A stretch of 64,000 nt of DNA from Streptococcus salivarius (GCF_002094975.1 NZ_CP015283.1:1411501-1475500); one strand, 5' to 3'. Positions 44,849 to 54,709 are shown, counted from the first letter of the stretch. A program made the numbers and translations. The notes: generated by a model not told the origin, from the sequence alone.

Positions 44849-45394
44849 TTATTGGTCACCTTTCTCAGCTTGAGATTTGGCTTGTTTGATACCAGCATTG
44901 ACCAAGCCCTGCATGATAGCCCCAAAAAGGATAGCTTCAAAAATGCCTGATAGCATATTATGGATTGAGAATAATTCTGTCAAATAGTCTTTATTGTCAA
45001 CTAAGAAGTGAACTAGGGGCATGCCTAAGAACATGCTAATCCCAAAGTATAAACCTGACTTAAGCCCCACGTGCTTAAGTTGTTTTTTCTCTTTCTCAGT
45101 CAGTTCTTCCTCGTCAAAAGCATTAACAGCACTTATCTTTAACTTATAAGTAAGGATGCTGCCAACTACCATACTGATAATCAAAAGGAGAATAGGATAA
45201 ATACGAGCCACAAGTTCGGGATACTTAGAGCTTAGAAGAAAGGCAATACAATTACCAAAAATTAAAATATAGAAGAGAACAACGAAAGCCATGTTACCCA
45301 TTCGATCAACCTGTTGGCGCTTTTGTTCATCTAAAGGTCCAGTAATACCGTAAAAACGTTTGATTAGTTTATCAGTGAAAGTTTCTTTAACCAT
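44849..45394 (-). CDS. DUF3278-type membrane protein
   Basis: A 181-residue protein with four hydrophobic segments (about 34-54, 64-82, 113-128, 144-165) and a charged cytoplasmic stretch EEELTEKEKKQLKH between the second and third. It resembles the DUF3278 family, membrane proteins found in lactic acid bacteria directly downstream of a small XRE regulator, as here (26-bp gap). By analogy such pairs sense something at the membrane or counter the regulator; function is unknown. Confidence 0.7.
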   Translation of the reverse strand: MVKETFTDKLIKRFYGITGPLDEQKRQQVDRMGNMAFVVLFYILIFGNCIAFLLSSKYPELVARIYPILLLIISMVVGSILTYKLKISAVNAFDEEELTEKEKKQLKHVGLKSGLYFGISMFLGMPLVHFLVDNKDYLTELFSIHNMLSGIFEAILFGAIMQGLVNAGIKQAKSQAEKGDQ

Positions 45395-45420
45395 AATTTA
45401 CCTCTTTCTATCTTATATTT

Positions 45421-45618
45421 CTATTCGCAATTTCCATCCCAAAAAAGACTGTTAAGATCAGTATCTAGTGCTTTAGCTAGATTAAGACAGAGCTCAAGTG
45501 TTGGGTTATACTTGTTATTCTCAATCATGTTAATGGTCTGTCGGGAAACACCAATAGACTTTGCAAGTTCTAATTGCGAAAGCCCCATATTCTTTCTAAA
45601 TTCCCTGACATGATTCAT
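45421..45618 (-). CDS. XRE-family repressor (Cro/CI type)
   Basis: A 65-residue regulator, MNHVREFRKNMGLSQLELAK followed by SIGVSRQTINMIENNKYNP, a complete five-helix Cro/CI domain with the YozG-type end. The start at 45618 follows AAGGAGGTCCATT; the ATG at 45642 is upstream of that ribosome site. Inverted repeats at 45674-45740 are likely its own operator. Partner gene: the DUF3278 protein downstream. Confidence 0.85.
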   Translation of the reverse strand: MNHVREFRKNMGLSQLELAKSIGVSRQTINMIENNKYNPTLELCLNLAKALDTDLNSLFWDGNCE

Positions 45619-45673
45619 AATGGACCTCCTTCTGAAAGACAAGCTAATGTGTTGCTGTAAGTCGCAATTTATT

Positions 45674-45740
45674 AATTATGTCAACTTTATCTGACATAAT
45701 TGTAGCAAGTTTATATAGGTGTGTCAATTATCTTAGACAT
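45674..45740. promoter_or_regulatory. Operator region of the XRE/DUF3278 pair
   Basis: AATTATGTCA and TGACATAATT (45674-45683 / 45692-45701) are perfect inverted arms 8 bp apart. A second looser pair TGTCA / AGACA lies about 20 bp further (45722-45740). Two spaced TGTC/GACA sites suggest autoregulation by the XRE protein. Confidence 0.55.
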
Positions 45741-45805
45741 ATTTTCCATTTTGGTATTAACTAAAGGATTCTTTGTCAGCTCTTGAAAGCTTTTTGTTTT
45801 TTTGG

Positions 45806-46020
45806 TAAAATTGATAGTAATTGAATAGAAGTCGTAGAGACTAGTAACCTTATGGAAATTGACAGGGATTGGGGGCCATGGACTGGAAGCCTCCTCAAGG
45901 GAAGTTTGGCGAATTCACTCATGAAGACGGCTGGCGAATCAAGGTCTGGGTAACCAGATAAAAAACGGATGGTACCGCGTGTCAACGCTCCGGGTTGGAG
46001 TTTTGGCATGTGGTTTTTTG
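45806..46020 (+). promoter_or_regulatory. T-box leader of pheS (phenylalanine)
   Basis: An extended -10 (TGGTAAAAT) at 45803-45811 starts a ~240-nt leader. It contains the conserved T-box core GGATGGTACCGCGTG (45967-45981), which pairs with the tRNA acceptor end. A GAA-TTC-A context at 45911-45917 gives TTC, a phenylalanine codon, as probable specifier. This fits control of the phenylalanyl-tRNA synthetase gene by uncharged tRNA-Phe; the antiterminator/terminator pairing downstream was not traced in full. Confidence 0.82.
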
Positions 46021-46057
46021 TTTGCGATTCGAAATTGTTACATCAGAAAGGAATCTC

Positions 46058-47101
46058 ATGGATTTACAAACACAATTGCAAGAGTTGAAAACATCAACGC
46101 AGGCTAAATTGGCTGAAATGCGTGGTGAACACTCTAAAGAATTACAAGAATTGCGTGTTGCAGTTTTGGGTAAAAAAGGCTCTTTGACAGATCTTTTGAA
46201 GGGGCTTAAAGACCTTCCTAATGAAGAACGCCCTAAAGTTGGTAAAATGGTCAACGAAGTTCGTGACGTTTTGACTGAAGCTTTTAACGAAGCAGCTAAA
46301 GTTGTTGAAGCCGCTAAAATTCAAGCACAACTTGACTCTGAAAGTCTTGACGTAACCCTTCCAGGACGCCAAGTCAAACTTGGTAACCGTCATATTCTTA
46401 GCCAAACAGCTGAAGAAATCGAAGACATTTTCTTGGGGATGGGCTTCCAAATCGTTGATGGTTTTGAAGTTGAGACTGACTACTATAACTTTGAACGTAT
46501 GAACTTGCCTAAGGACCACCCAGCGCGTGACATGCAAGATACCTTCTACATTACGGAAGAAATTTTGCTTCGTACACACACAAGTCCTGTTCAAGCTCGT
46601 ACACTTGATAAACACGATTTTTCTAAAGGTCCACTTAAGATGATCTCACCAGGACGTGTTTTCCGTCGTGATACAGATGATGCGACTCACAGTCACCAGT
46701 TCCACCAAATCGAAGGTTTGGTCGTTGGTAAAAACATCTCAATGGGTGATCTTAAGGGAACGCTTGAAATGATTATCCAAAAAATGTTTGGTGCAGAACG
46801 TCAAATCCGTTTGCGTCCATCTTACTTCCCATTCACTGAGCCTTCAGTTGAGGTTGACGTGTCATGCTTCAAGTGTGGTGGTAAAGGATGTAACGTATGT
46901 AAGAAGACAGGTTGGATTGAGATCCTCGGTGCTGGTATGGTGCACCCACAAGTGCTTGAGATGTCAGGCGTTGATTCTGAAGAATATTCAGGTTTCGCCT
47001 TTGGTCTTGGTCAAGAACGTATTGCCATGCTTCGTTATGGTATCAACGACATTCGTGGTTTTTACCAAGGGGATGTTCGCTTCTCAGAACAGTTTAAATA
47101 A
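46058..47101 (+). CDS. pheS: Phenylalanine-tRNA ligase, alpha subunit
   Basis: The 347-residue catalytic subunit of the heterotetrameric PheRS. An N-terminal coiled coil (to ~90) binds tRNA, then class II motif 1 (around DNARD-like [13 protein letters not shown], ~152), motif 2 [20 protein letters not shown] (~200-219) and motif 3 [17 protein letters not shown] (~315-331). The phenylalanine-site residues lie in this core. The start at 46058 follows AGAAAGGAATCTC; the longer frame lies in the T-box leader. The downstream GNAT gene is close (16 bp), pheT follows later. Confidence 0.96.
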   Translation: MDLQTQLQELKTSTQAKLAEMRGEHSKELQELRVAVLGKKGSLTDLLKGLKDLPNEERPKVGKMVNEVRDVLTEAFNEAAKVVEAAKIQAQLDSESLDVTLPGRQVKLGNRHILSQTAEEIEDIFLGMGFQIVDGFEVETDYYNFERMNLPKDHPARDMQDTFYITEEILLRTHTSPVQARTLDKHDFSKGPLKMISPGRVFRRDTDDATHSHQFHQIEGLVVGKNISMGDLKGTLEMIIQKMFGAERQIRLRPSYFPFTEPSVEVDVSCFKCGGKGCNVCKKTGWIEILGAGMVHPQVLEMSGVDSEEYSGFAFGLGQERIAMLRYGINDIRGFYQGDVRFSEQFK

Positions 47102-47117
47102 GGTTTAGGAGGTTGTC

Positions 47118-47636
47118 ATGACAGTAGCTATTCGTAAGGTTCTTCCAGAAGAAGTAGCAGAATTAAAAGTTATCTCCGAAGATACCTTTAGAGAGACTTT
47201 TGCTCATGATAATACCGAAGCCCAGTTGCAAGGTTACTTTGACACTGCACTTTCTGAGGAAGTCCTCTTAGATGAAATCACTCATGAAGAATCGCGTTAC
47301 TTTTTCATTCTCGTTGATGGTGAAAAGGCAGGTTTTCTAAAGACTAATGTAGGTTCTGCTCAAACAGAGCAGCACTTGGATAATGCCTTTCAAATTCAAC
47401 GTATTTATATCAGTCAGGCCTTCCAAGGCATGGGCTTGGGTAAGCAACTCTTTGAATTTGCCCTACAAGAAGCTCGTGATCTAGGTTGTGATTGGGCCTG
47501 GTTGGGTGTTTGGGAAAGGAATTTCAAAGCACAGATATTTTACGATAAATATGGCTTCGAAAAATTCGCAGAACACGATTTTCCAGTTGGTGATGGTAAA
47601 GTTGACCGCGACTGGTTGCTTAAATTAAAACTATAA
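47118..47636 (+). CDS. GNAT N-acetyltransferase (PaiA-like)
   Basis: A 172-residue protein, with the GNAT acetyl-CoA site in QRIYISQAFQGMGLGKQLFE (~95-114) and the family-typical WLGVWERNFKAQIFYDKYGF near the C-terminus, a form often annotated as PaiA/spermine-spermidine or diamine acetyltransferase. It lies between pheS and pheT, with AGGAGGTTGTC as ribosome site, so it is read from the T-box promoter. A role in translation is not implied. Substrate unknown. Confidence 0.8.
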   Translation: MTVAIRKVLPEEVAELKVISEDTFRETFAHDNTEAQLQGYFDTALSEEVLLDEITHEESRYFFILVDGEKAGFLKTNVGSAQTEQHLDNAFQIQRIYISQAFQGMGLGKQLFEFALQEARDLGCDWAWLGVWERNFKAQIFYDKYGFEKFAEHDFPVGDGKVDRDWLLKLKL

Positions 47637-47728
47637 ACCGATTATTAAGTTGATTGAGAGGAGTTTATAAGGCGGTTAAACGTGTTAGTTCGTCTTCCTC
47701 TTATATCAGATATACATATTCCTAAATT

Positions 47729-47896
47729 ACAGAAAGGATTTGAACCCGCTTAAGTAGAGGTTTGAACTCTTCTCTCATTTATCAGTTGAACTGATAATTT
47801 TACAGAAAGGATTTGAATACGACCTCAAAGTTCGAGATTAGTTGTTTTTGAATCTGAATGTTTTGTTCCTAATCATACAGAAAGGATTTGAACCCG
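47729..47896 (+). repeat. Three direct repeats with ~74-bp period in the pheS-pheT interval
   Basis: ACAGAAAGGATTTGAA followed by CCCG or TACG occurs at 47729, 47802 and 47877, spaced 73 and 75 bp. Each copy looks like a ribosome site (AGAAAGGA) followed by a TTG start codon of a very short frame (5, 12 and 4 codons). The 365-bp interval 47637-48000 holds no other gene that I can see. Confidence 0.75.
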
Positions 47897-48000
47897 CCCT
47901 AAGCTCTGGGCAAAAAAGATAAAGTCACCTAGGTGCAGATGCACCAACGTTGCCTTTCCTATTTTTGCTGAGAGCTATTAACGGGCTTGGTATCATAATT

Positions 48001-50409
48001 ATGCTAGTTAGTTATAAATGGTTAAAAGAGTTGGTTGATGTGGATGTTACCACTGCTGAACTCGCTGAAAAAATGTCGACGACAGGTATTGAAGTGGAAG
48101 GTGTTGAGACACCTGCTGAGGGCTTGTCAAAATTGGTTGTTGGTCATGTCTTGTCATGTGAAGATGTGCCTGACACACACTTGCACTTGTGTCAAGTAGA
48201 TACAGGAGATGCTGAAGGTCCACGTCAAATTGTTTGTGGTGCTCCAAATGTCACTGCTGGTATCAAGGTAATTGTTGCCATTCCTGGTGCCCGTATTGCG
48301 GATAACTACAAGATCAAAAAAGGTAAGATTCGCGGCATGGAATCTCTCGGTATGATCTGTTCTTTGGCAGAGCTTGGCCTTCCGGATAGCATTATTCCTA
48401 AGGAATTTGCGGATGGTATCCAAATTTTGCCAGAAGATGCCGTTCCTGGCGATAGCATTTTCCCATATCTTGACCTTGATGATGAAATCATCGAATTGTC
48501 AATCACACCTAACCGTGCGGATGCTCTTTCTATGCGTGGTGTGGCACATGAAGTCGCTGCAATCTATGGAAAATCTGTTCACTTCCCAGAAAAAACGGTT
48601 ACTGAAGACAGCAAACCAGCTTCTGATAAGATTTCAATAGCCATCGAAAGTGATAAAGTGGCTACTTATGCTAGTCGTGTGGTTGAGAATGTTACTGTTC
48701 AACCAAGTCCACAATGGTTGCAAAACCTTCTTATGAATGCTGGTATCCGTCCAATCAACAACGTGGTTGACGTGACAAACTATGTTCTTCTTTATTTTGG
48801 ACAACCAATGCATGCCTTCGATTTGGATAAATTTGAAGACTCACGTATCGTTGCTCGTGATGCCCGTGATGGGGAAAAATTAGTCACTCTCGATGGTGAA
48901 GAACGTGAATTGACTGCTGAAGATATTGTTATTACAGTTGCTGACAAACCAGTTGCCCTCGCAGGTGTTATGGGTGGCGCTTCAACTGAAATTGACAACA
49001 ATTCTAAAAATGTCGTTCTCGAAGCTGCTGTTTTTGATGGAAAATCAGTTCGTAAGACAAGTAGCCGTCTCAACCTTCGTTCAGAATCATCATCACGTTT
49101 TGAAAAAGGTATCAATAACGACACTGTCCTTGAAGCGCTTGATTTTGCTGCAGCAATGTTGCAAGAATTGGCAAATGGAACGGTTCTTGCAGGCCGTGTT
49201 CAAGCTGGAACTGTTGATACAGAGCCAGTTCAAGTTTCTACAAGCCTTGACTACGTAAATGTTCGCCTTGGTACAGAATTGACTTTTGCGGATATTGAAG
49301 ATGTGTTTGCGAAACTTGGTTTTGGATTGACTGGTGATGCTGATAAATTCACTGTATCTGTACCACGTCGTCGTTGGGATATCAGTATCCAAGCAGACTT
49401 GGTTGAAGAAATTGCACGTATCTACGGCTATGAAAAATTGCCTACGACACTTCCAGAAGCAGCAGGGACAGCCGGTGAGTTGACTGAAACACAAGCGCTT
49501 CGTCGTAAGGGTCGTACCATTGCTGAAGGTGCTGGATTGACTGAAATCATCTCATATGCTTTGACAACACCTGAAAAAGCTGTTGAATTTGCTGTGACAC
49601 CTACTAACTTGACTGAGTTGATGTGGCCAATGACTGTTGACCGTTCAGCCCTCCGTCAGAACATGGTCTCTGGTATGCTTGATACTGTTGCTTACAATGT
49701 TAACCGTAAGAATAGTAACGTTGCTATTTATGAAATCGGTAAGGTCTTTGAACAAAATGGTAATCCAAAAGAGGAATTGCCAAATGAAATCAATACCTTT
49801 GCCTTCGCTATTTCTGGTCTTGTAGCTGAAAAAGATTTCCAAACCCAAGCAACGCCTGTTGATTTCTTCTATGCCAAAGGTATCGTTGAAGCTCTCTTTG
49901 ATAAACTTGAAGTTTCAGTTGACTATGTACCGACAAAAGACCTAGCAAGTATGCACCCAGGTCGTACAGCTGCTATTGTCCTTGATGGTCAAACGATTGG
50001 ATTCCTTGGTCAAGTTCACCCACAAACTGCTAAAAACTACGGTATTCCAGAAACTTATGTGGCTGAAATTAACCTTAGTGCTGTAGAAGCAGCCTTGCAA
50101 CCGGCTCAACCATTTGTTGAAATCACAAAATTCCCTGCAGTATCACGTGATATCGCCCTTCTTCTCAAGGCAGAAATTACTCATCAAGAAGTTCTTGATG
50201 CTATCTACTCTGCAGGAGTGAAACGCTTGGTTGCCGTTAAACTCTTCGACGTTTACGCAGGTGAAAAACTTGGTGCTGGAATGAAATCAATGGCTTATAG
50301 CCTTACCTTCCAAAATCCAAATGACAACCTCACAGATGAAGAAGTTGCTAAATACATGGAAAAAATCACCAAAGCCCTTACTGAGAAAGTCGAAGCAGAG
50401 GTTCGTTAA
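48001..50409 (+). CDS. pheT: Phenylalanine-tRNA ligase, beta subunit
   Basis: An 802-residue subunit that supports the active site, edits mischarged Tyr-tRNA-Phe and binds tRNA. In order: tRNA-binding OB domain (~40-150; [21 protein letters not shown]), B3/B4 editing domain (~215-390), B5 domain (~405-475), catalytic-like core (~480-690) and the ferredoxin-fold anticodon-binding domain (~710-800; [16 protein letters not shown]). The start at 48001 begins the conserved [13 protein letters not shown]; no good Shine-Dalgarno precedes it (GGTATCATAATT), unlike neighbouring genes. Confidence 0.95.
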   Translation: MLVSYKWLKELVDVDVTTAELAEKMSTTGIEVEGVETPAEGLSKLVVGHVLSCEDVPDTHLHLCQVDTGDAEGPRQIVCGAPNVTAGIKVIVAIPGARIADNYKIKKGKIRGMESLGMICSLAELGLPDSIIPKEFADGIQILPEDAVPGDSIFPYLDLDDEIIELSITPNRADALSMRGVAHEVAAIYGKSVHFPEKTVTEDSKPASDKISIAIESDKVATYASRVVENVTVQPSPQWLQNLLMNAGIRPINNVVDVTNYVLLYFGQPMHAFDLDKFEDSRIVARDARDGEKLVTLDGEERELTAEDIVITVADKPVALAGVMGGASTEIDNNSKNVVLEAAVFDGKSVRKTSSRLNLRSESSSRFEKGINNDTVLEALDFAAAMLQELANGTVLAGRVQAGTVDTEPVQVSTSLDYVNVRLGTELTFADIEDVFAKLGFGLTGDADKFTVSVPRRRWDISIQADLVEEIARIYGYEKLPTTLPEAAGTAGELTETQALRRKGRTIAEGAGLTEIISYALTTPEKAVEFAVTPTNLTELMWPMTVDRSALRQNMVSGMLDTVAYNVNRKNSNVAIYEIGKVFEQNGNPKEELPNEINTFAFAISGLVAEKDFQTQATPVDFFYAKGIVEALFDKLEVSVDYVPTKDLASMHPGRTAAIVLDGQTIGFLGQVHPQTAKNYGIPETYVAEINLSAVEAALQPAQPFVEITKFPAVSRDIALLLKAEITHQEVLDAIYSAGVKRLVAVKLFDVYAGEKLGAGMKSMAYSLTFQNPNDNLTDEEVAKYMEKITKALTEKVEAEVR

Positions 50410-50414
50410 TAGTT

Positions 50415-50445
50415 AAAAAATCCATCTGAGAAGATGGATTTTTAA
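50415..50445 (+). terminator. pheT terminator
   Basis: AAAAATCCATCT and AGATGGATTTTT pair around a 4-base loop; strong. Confidence 0.85.
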
Positions 50446-50477
50446 GTGACTAGACTATATTACAAAAAGGAGTTAAT

Positions 50478-51059
50478 TTGTTTTTAGAGTTTTTTGACGG
50501 GGTATTAGGACATTACACTTTTGAATCTGATAAAGTCAATGTTCTGATTGATGGTTTACCCAGTTTTGCTTATCCCTTGGGGCAAGTAATATTTGTATTA
50601 TTAGTCTACAGGTTACTCGTTCATCAATATTTTAAAAAATTTTTAACCATGTCACCTCAGGATATTTGGGCTTGGCATAAAGAAATGTTCCGCAAAAGTA
50701 AATTATCTTTCATTGTCGTCCCAATAGTTTATCTGTTCGTTTTCGGAATGACCTATGTCTTAGTTGAAGATGTTTTGGCTACCGTCACTATTTACAAAGA
50801 CTATAGAGGCCCTATAGCTAAAACCATTGATGGTCAAGTGGAAAAAATAGATATTAGTCATGTTGGGACAAAAACGAGTAGTGCTAGGATTAATGCTCAC
50901 TTTGTAAGCTCTGACGGGCAGACTTATGACATTCACCTGATAAACGGTGACAAGAGAATCGCTAATTATATGCGCCATCATAAGTCAGAGTCCTACACAG
51001 CAACCCTTTCCTTTGATAAACATGGCAAACCAGTTTACATTTCTAAATTCTGGGAATAA
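50478..51059 (+). CDS. Membrane protein of unknown function
   Basis: I do not recognise the family. The 193-residue product begins with a TTG codon (AAAGGAG 5 bp upstream). It has two membrane segments (about 33-50 and 75-97), with a charged cytoplasmic-looking loop WAWHKEMFRKSKL between them, then a ~95-residue soluble C-terminal domain rich in beta strands (TIDGQVEKIDISHVG, SSDGQTYDIHLINGDKR) that resembles the DUF3592-type extracytoplasmic fold only loosely. It lies between terminated units and is probably monocistronic. Confidence 0.65.
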   Translation: MFLEFFDGVLGHYTFESDKVNVLIDGLPSFAYPLGQVIFVLLVYRLLVHQYFKKFLTMSPQDIWAWHKEMFRKSKLSFIVVPIVYLFVFGMTYVLVEDVLATVTIYKDYRGPIAKTIDGQVEKIDISHVGTKTSSARINAHFVSSDGQTYDIHLINGDKRIANYMRHHKSESYTATLSFDKHGKPVYISKFWE

Positions 51060-51150
51060 GCAGTCTGGATAGCTCTTTCAGGGATTTGCACTTGACAAAT
51101 ATGTAAATTCTCTGCATAATAAAAGAAAAAGCCATGAAAAGAGGGTAGCC

Positions 51151-51489
51151 ATGCAAATTATTAAACGTAATGGTCAAGTTGCTGAATTTGATCCTGATAA
51201 AATTTACCAAGCCATCTTAAAAGCAGCACAGACTGTGTATGTTCTTGATGATACTTGGCGCCAAAACCTTGCTCAAGTTACGAAAAAAGTAGTGCTTGAT
51301 CTTCAAGATGCTCAGGTGGAACGCCCAACCATTAACATGATTCAGTCATTGGTTGAAAATCGTCTCATGGAAGCAGGCTTTATCAATATTGCCGAGCATT
51401 ATATTTCATACCGTTTGCAACGAGATTTGGAGCGTAACGGTTATGGTGACAAGGTCATTGTACACCTACGCTTTGAGCAGACTAAATAA
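51151..51489 (+). CDS. Stand-alone ATP-cone domain protein
   Basis: A 112-residue protein made essentially of one ATP-cone domain: QIIKRNGQVAEFDPDKIYQA at the N-terminus, where nucleotides bind in NrdR and ribonucleotide reductases, then VERPTINMIQSLVENRLMEAG. It lacks the zinc ribbon of NrdR and any reductase domain. Such free ATP-cones occur in streptococci; a link to dNTP sensing is inference. The RBS is AGAGGGTAGCC. A terminator lies directly behind, followed by IS30 copy C. Confidence 0.8.
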   Translation: MQIIKRNGQVAEFDPDKIYQAILKAAQTVYVLDDTWRQNLAQVTKKVVLDLQDAQVERPTINMIQSLVENRLMEAGFINIAEHYISYRLQRDLERNGYGDKVIVHLRFEQTK

Positions 51490-51492
51490 GAA

Positions 51493-51518
51493 AAGCCATC
51501 AAGCGATGGCTTTTTTTG
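51493..51518 (+). terminator. Terminator after the ATP-cone gene
   Basis: AAAGCCATC and GATGGCTTT pair, with a T run; IS30 copy C starts right after it. Confidence 0.8.
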
Positions 51519-51521
51519 TGT

Positions 51522-52607
51522 CTTGAATATACAATATAAGTGCACAATAAAAACTCATAAGATTTTCTAGTAAAATAGAATTGAACGAACTAGTTACGAA
51601 AGGAAATCTTATGAGCTACCATCATTTTACCATAGACGAGCGTGAAAGTATTCTCATTTACCGTACGCAAGGCCTAAATTTTTCTCAAATTGCTAAGTTA
51701 CTTCATCGTCATCCGTCTAGTATTAGTCGTGAGTGGAAGCGGCATCTAAAAGAAGGAAGCTATTCTCCAAGTCATGCACAGGAGTCTTACCATAGGGCTA
51801 AATCACACTGTGGGCGGAAGCGTATGCTTGAAATAGATCACAATTTAAGCAATACCATCAAACATCTATTTCTCGATTACCAATGGTCTCCTGAAGAAAT
51901 AGAAGGTCGGTTGCAATTAGAGTACGGAAAAACTGTTATTAGTTATCAAACAATCTATAGAGCCATTTACCGAGGACATTTTGAGGATAACTCATTATCT
52001 CATGGTGCTCGTGGTGTCATTCGTAAACTTCGTCATCGTGGGAAAACACGTCATACTAAAGGTCATGTTGAAAATAGAGGGAAAATATCCATTTCTCATA
52101 CAATTCACGAAAGACCAGAAGAGGCTAATAATCGAACTAGAATAGGAGATTGGGAAGCCGATACTGTTGCAGGTAAAACTGGAAAAGCTTGTTTAGTTAC
52201 TCTAACAGACCGTTATTCTCGTTTTCTAAAAATCAAAAAGGTAGCTGTTAAGAAAAGCAAGTTGGTAATAGAAGCTATGGTAAAACTGTTAGAACCCTTG
52301 ACGAAGTATACAGTAACTCCTGATAGAGGGAAAGAATTCACCTATCATCAGAAATTGAGTGATCAATTGAACATTGAAGTCTATTTTCCTGACCCTCATG
52401 CTCCATGGCAACGAGGAACCAATGAGAACACGAATGGATTACTTAGAGAATATTTTCCAAAGGGTAGTGATCTAACATTGGTTGATGATCAGACTATTCA
52501 GCTATGGGAGAACAAACTTAATAATAGGCCACGAAAATGTCTTAACTGGAAAACACCTTATGAAGTATTCTATGGGGAGAGTATGCACTTAATTTGACAA
52601 TTCAAGG
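51522..52607 (+). mobile_element. IS30-family insertion sequence, copy C (intact)
   Basis: Left end CTTGAATATACAATATAAGTGCA and, inverted at the right end (about 52583-52607), CTTGAATTGTCAAATTAAGTGCA are imperfect inverted repeats. It lies between two convergent genes and disrupts neither. Confidence 0.85.
51611..52597 (+). CDS. IS30-family transposase (intact)
   Basis: The 328-residue protein begins MSYHHFTIDERESILIYR with HTH IAKLLHRHPSSISREW, and has the DDE core GDWEADTVAG, TPDRGKEF and APWQRGTNENTNGLLREYF. The glutamine in WQRG that is a stop codon in copy A is present. The start at 51611 follows AAGGAAATCTT. Confidence 0.92.
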   Translation: MSYHHFTIDERESILIYRTQGLNFSQIAKLLHRHPSSISREWKRHLKEGSYSPSHAQESYHRAKSHCGRKRMLEIDHNLSNTIKHLFLDYQWSPEEIEGRLQLEYGKTVISYQTIYRAIYRGHFEDNSLSHGARGVIRKLRHRGKTRHTKGHVENRGKISISHTIHERPEEANNRTRIGDWEADTVAGKTGKACLVTLTDRYSRFLKIKKVAVKKSKLVIEAMVKLLEPLTKYTVTPDRGKEFTYHQKLSDQLNIEVYFPDPHAPWQRGTNENTNGLLREYFPKGSDLTLVDDQTIQLWENKLNNRPRKCLNWKTPYEVFYGESMHLI

Positions 52608-52615
52608 TCTAATTG

Positions 52616-53881
52616 TCACTTTGTTTTTTTTAGAAGTTTTATAAAGGATTCCAGTTCCTGTCCATGACCTATCTGCAGATAAGTTTCAGAAGTTGGTCTA
52701 ATAAAGGAGGATTCTAAAAAGCGAATCTGCTTGTGGGCTTTGAATTTTTCAAGTGAAAACTCTTTAGGAAGTTGCCAGGTCACATGCCTAGGAGAAATCT
52801 GATAAGGTATGATAACCTTAGATTTCTCAATGATTGCTTGACTTTTAGCCATGTTTTGTTGAAAGAGGTCACCAAGTTTCTTAATGTTTTTTTGGAACAT
52901 GCCATTTTCGAGATAAACGGAAAGTGCTTTTTGCATGATGAGATTGGTATCATAGTCAATAAGTCCCTTGTGGCTCAAAAAGGTAGGCTTAAGATTAGGA
53001 GGTAAGACAAGGCTACCTAGACGTAAACCTGGAAAAAGAGCCATGGAAAAGGATTTGATGTAGATGGTCTGATTTTGGGTGTCATAGTAGTGAATCGGGA
53101 GATTTTTACTATCGCTAAAGTCTCCCATATAGTCATCCTCGACGATATAAACGTTATACTGATTGGCAAGTTGGGCTAGCTTTTCTTTTTCACTGGCAGA
53201 ATAGCTTAATCCAAGAGGATTGGAGTAACGACTGATGGTATAGAAGAACTTAATCTGTCCAGATTTAAAGTACTCTTCCAAGCAGTCAAAATCTAAACCA
53301 TCAAAACCACGGTTAATCGTCTCGTAAGCTAGATTCTGACGGTTAACGAGCTGGTTCATGCGATGATAGGTAGGTTGTTCTAAGAGAATTTTGTAGCCCC
53401 CATTACCAAAATCCATCTGTGAAAGAATGTAAAGGGCCTGTTGGCTTCCTGAGGTTATGACAATCTGATCCGAATTGACATAAATATCGTCAGCAATTAA
53501 TCGACTCTTTAAGGCTTCAAGCAAATCTTTGAGTCCGGCTTGTTCATGATAATAGTTGAAGAGGTAGTCCTGGTGACCCGCCAAACTTTCATCCAAACAA
53601 AGTTTAAAATTCTCGTAGGCCAATTGATTGTAATCGTTAAGGTTAAGAAGCACCTTATTATCAACTTCATTGCGACCTTCTAGGACGTAATAGCCACTTT
53701 TGGGTACGGCGTAAATATAGTTTTGATACTTGAGTTCCAAGAGTGCTCTCTGGGCTGTGTCCTTACTACAGGCATAAGTCTGGCTTAGTTGACGAATAGA
53801 GGGGAGCCTACTCCCTTTTTTCAAAGTACCATTTTGGATATCTTTGATGATGGTCTCGACAATATCGTGATAAATACTCAT
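52616..53881 (-). CDS. GntR/MocR-type regulator with aminotransferase domain
   Basis: A 421-residue protein made of a GntR winged helix (about residues 1-70; GSRLPSIRQLSQTYACSKDT) joined to a fold-type I aminotransferase-like domain (100-420). PLP-site features include SGSQQALYILSQM, YIVEDDYMGDFS (the aspartate) and the lysine in YIKSFSMALFPGLRLGSLVL. MocR regulators of this kind (PdxR, GabR) use PLP as cofactor or effector. It lies near a pyridoxal salvage operon (54710-56597), but two transcription units apart, so it may be a vitamin B6 regulator (PdxR-like); this is inference. It reads away from that operon. Confidence 0.83.
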   Translation of the reverse strand: MSIYHDIVETIIKDIQNGTLKKGSRLPSIRQLSQTYACSKDTAQRALLELKYQNYIYAVPKSGYYVLEGRNEVDNKVLLNLNDYNQLAYENFKLCLDESLAGHQDYLFNYYHEQAGLKDLLEALKSRLIADDIYVNSDQIVITSGSQQALYILSQMDFGNGGYKILLEQPTYHRMNQLVNRQNLAYETINRGFDGLDFDCLEEYFKSGQIKFFYTISRYSNPLGLSYSASEKEKLAQLANQYNVYIVEDDYMGDFSDSKNLPIHYYDTQNQTIYIKSFSMALFPGLRLGSLVLPPNLKPTFLSHKGLIDYDTNLIMQKALSVYLENGMFQKNIKKLGDLFQQNMAKSQAIIEKSKVIIPYQISPRHVTWQLPKEFSLEKFKAHKQIRFLESSFIRPTSETYLQIGHGQELESFIKLLKKTK

Positions 53882-54040
53882 AACTGACCCCTTACAGATT
53901 TTACCTTATTTTACCCTACTTGTCTTCTAAGGGCAAGAGGTCTAGAGATATTTGACAAGATTATTAGATTTTGACATAATAAAAAGGTTGTAAGGTAAAA
54001 CTAAATTCCCCTTTCAAATAAGTTTAAGGAGATTATAAGA

Positions 54041-54571
54041 ATGACTTTTAAGAAAATCTTAGGACTTCTGGCTCTTGCATTCTTAACCATTATTGGTTTG
54101 TCAGCTTGCACACCAGAGAAAGAGCCTACTTGGACCTACGATAAAAACAAAATGCTATTTACAGGACAAGATGCTAGTGTACAAGTTCTTTCTGCAACTA
54201 AAATTGAATCACCAGAAGGTCAAAAAGCTGTCCGTGTTCACTATAAACTTAGCAACTCAAGTAAAGAAACAATGAATGCCTACACTCTTTTGATGAAGGT
54301 GGTCCTTGATGTGAAACAAGAAAAGGAAGAAGTTAAGGTTGCTACATTGGTCTTTTCTAAAGATGATGACCGAGATAAGATTGCAAATAAGACCAAGATT
54401 GCTCCTAAGGAAGTTAAAGAAATCGTTGTTGACTATGCCGTTGCTGATTTTGATCATGATCTAAGCATTGATTTCTCTGATTACGGTACTGAGGCAAACG
54501 CGACTGCCAAGCTTTCACTACAAAATCTTGAAAAGGCACCTGTCAAATACTTTGATAAAAAAGCTCAATAA
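54041..54571 (+). CDS. Secreted lipoprotein, DUF5067-like
   Basis: A 176-residue protein with a type II signal peptide; lipobox LSAC puts the lipidated cysteine at residue 23. The mature part has one beta-sandwich-like domain with VRVHYKLSNSSKETMNAYTL, the pattern of DUF5067/DUF4352 extracellular domains (immunoglobulin-like) in Gram-positive lipoproteins. The RBS is TAAGGAGATTATAAG. Monocistronic, followed by a clear terminator. Function unknown. Confidence 0.75.
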   Translation: MTFKKILGLLALAFLTIIGLSACTPEKEPTWTYDKNKMLFTGQDASVQVLSATKIESPEGQKAVRVHYKLSNSSKETMNAYTLLMKVVLDVKQEKEEVKVATLVFSKDDDRDKIANKTKIAPKEVKEIVVDYAVADFDHDLSIDFSDYGTEANATAKLSLQNLEKAPVKYFDKKAQ

Positions 54572-54578
54572 GTTTTAT

Positions 54579-54606
54579 CACCACATGAATGTGTGGTGTT
54601 TTTTTA
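54579..54606 (+). terminator. Terminator of the lipoprotein gene
   Basis: CACCACA and TGTGGTG around TGAATG, then TTTTTTT. Confidence 0.85.
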
Positions 54607-54709
54607 TTGTCTTAAATCTGTACCCATACAGTAGTGAAAATACTATCTTGTTTAATCGTCAGAATTTTCATAAACTTATACTATATTTATTGACTAAGGA
54701 GTTTTAGGT

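Noticed and set aside
44649..44873. A 74-residue protein gene after smc
   Set aside because: No ribosome site, no family resemblance, runs across the terminator hairpin and overlaps the end of the minus-strand gene.
47729..47896. CRISPR array
   Set aside because: Only three repeats of 16-20 bases with 53-55 base spacers, no dyad typical of CRISPR repeats and no cas genes nearby.
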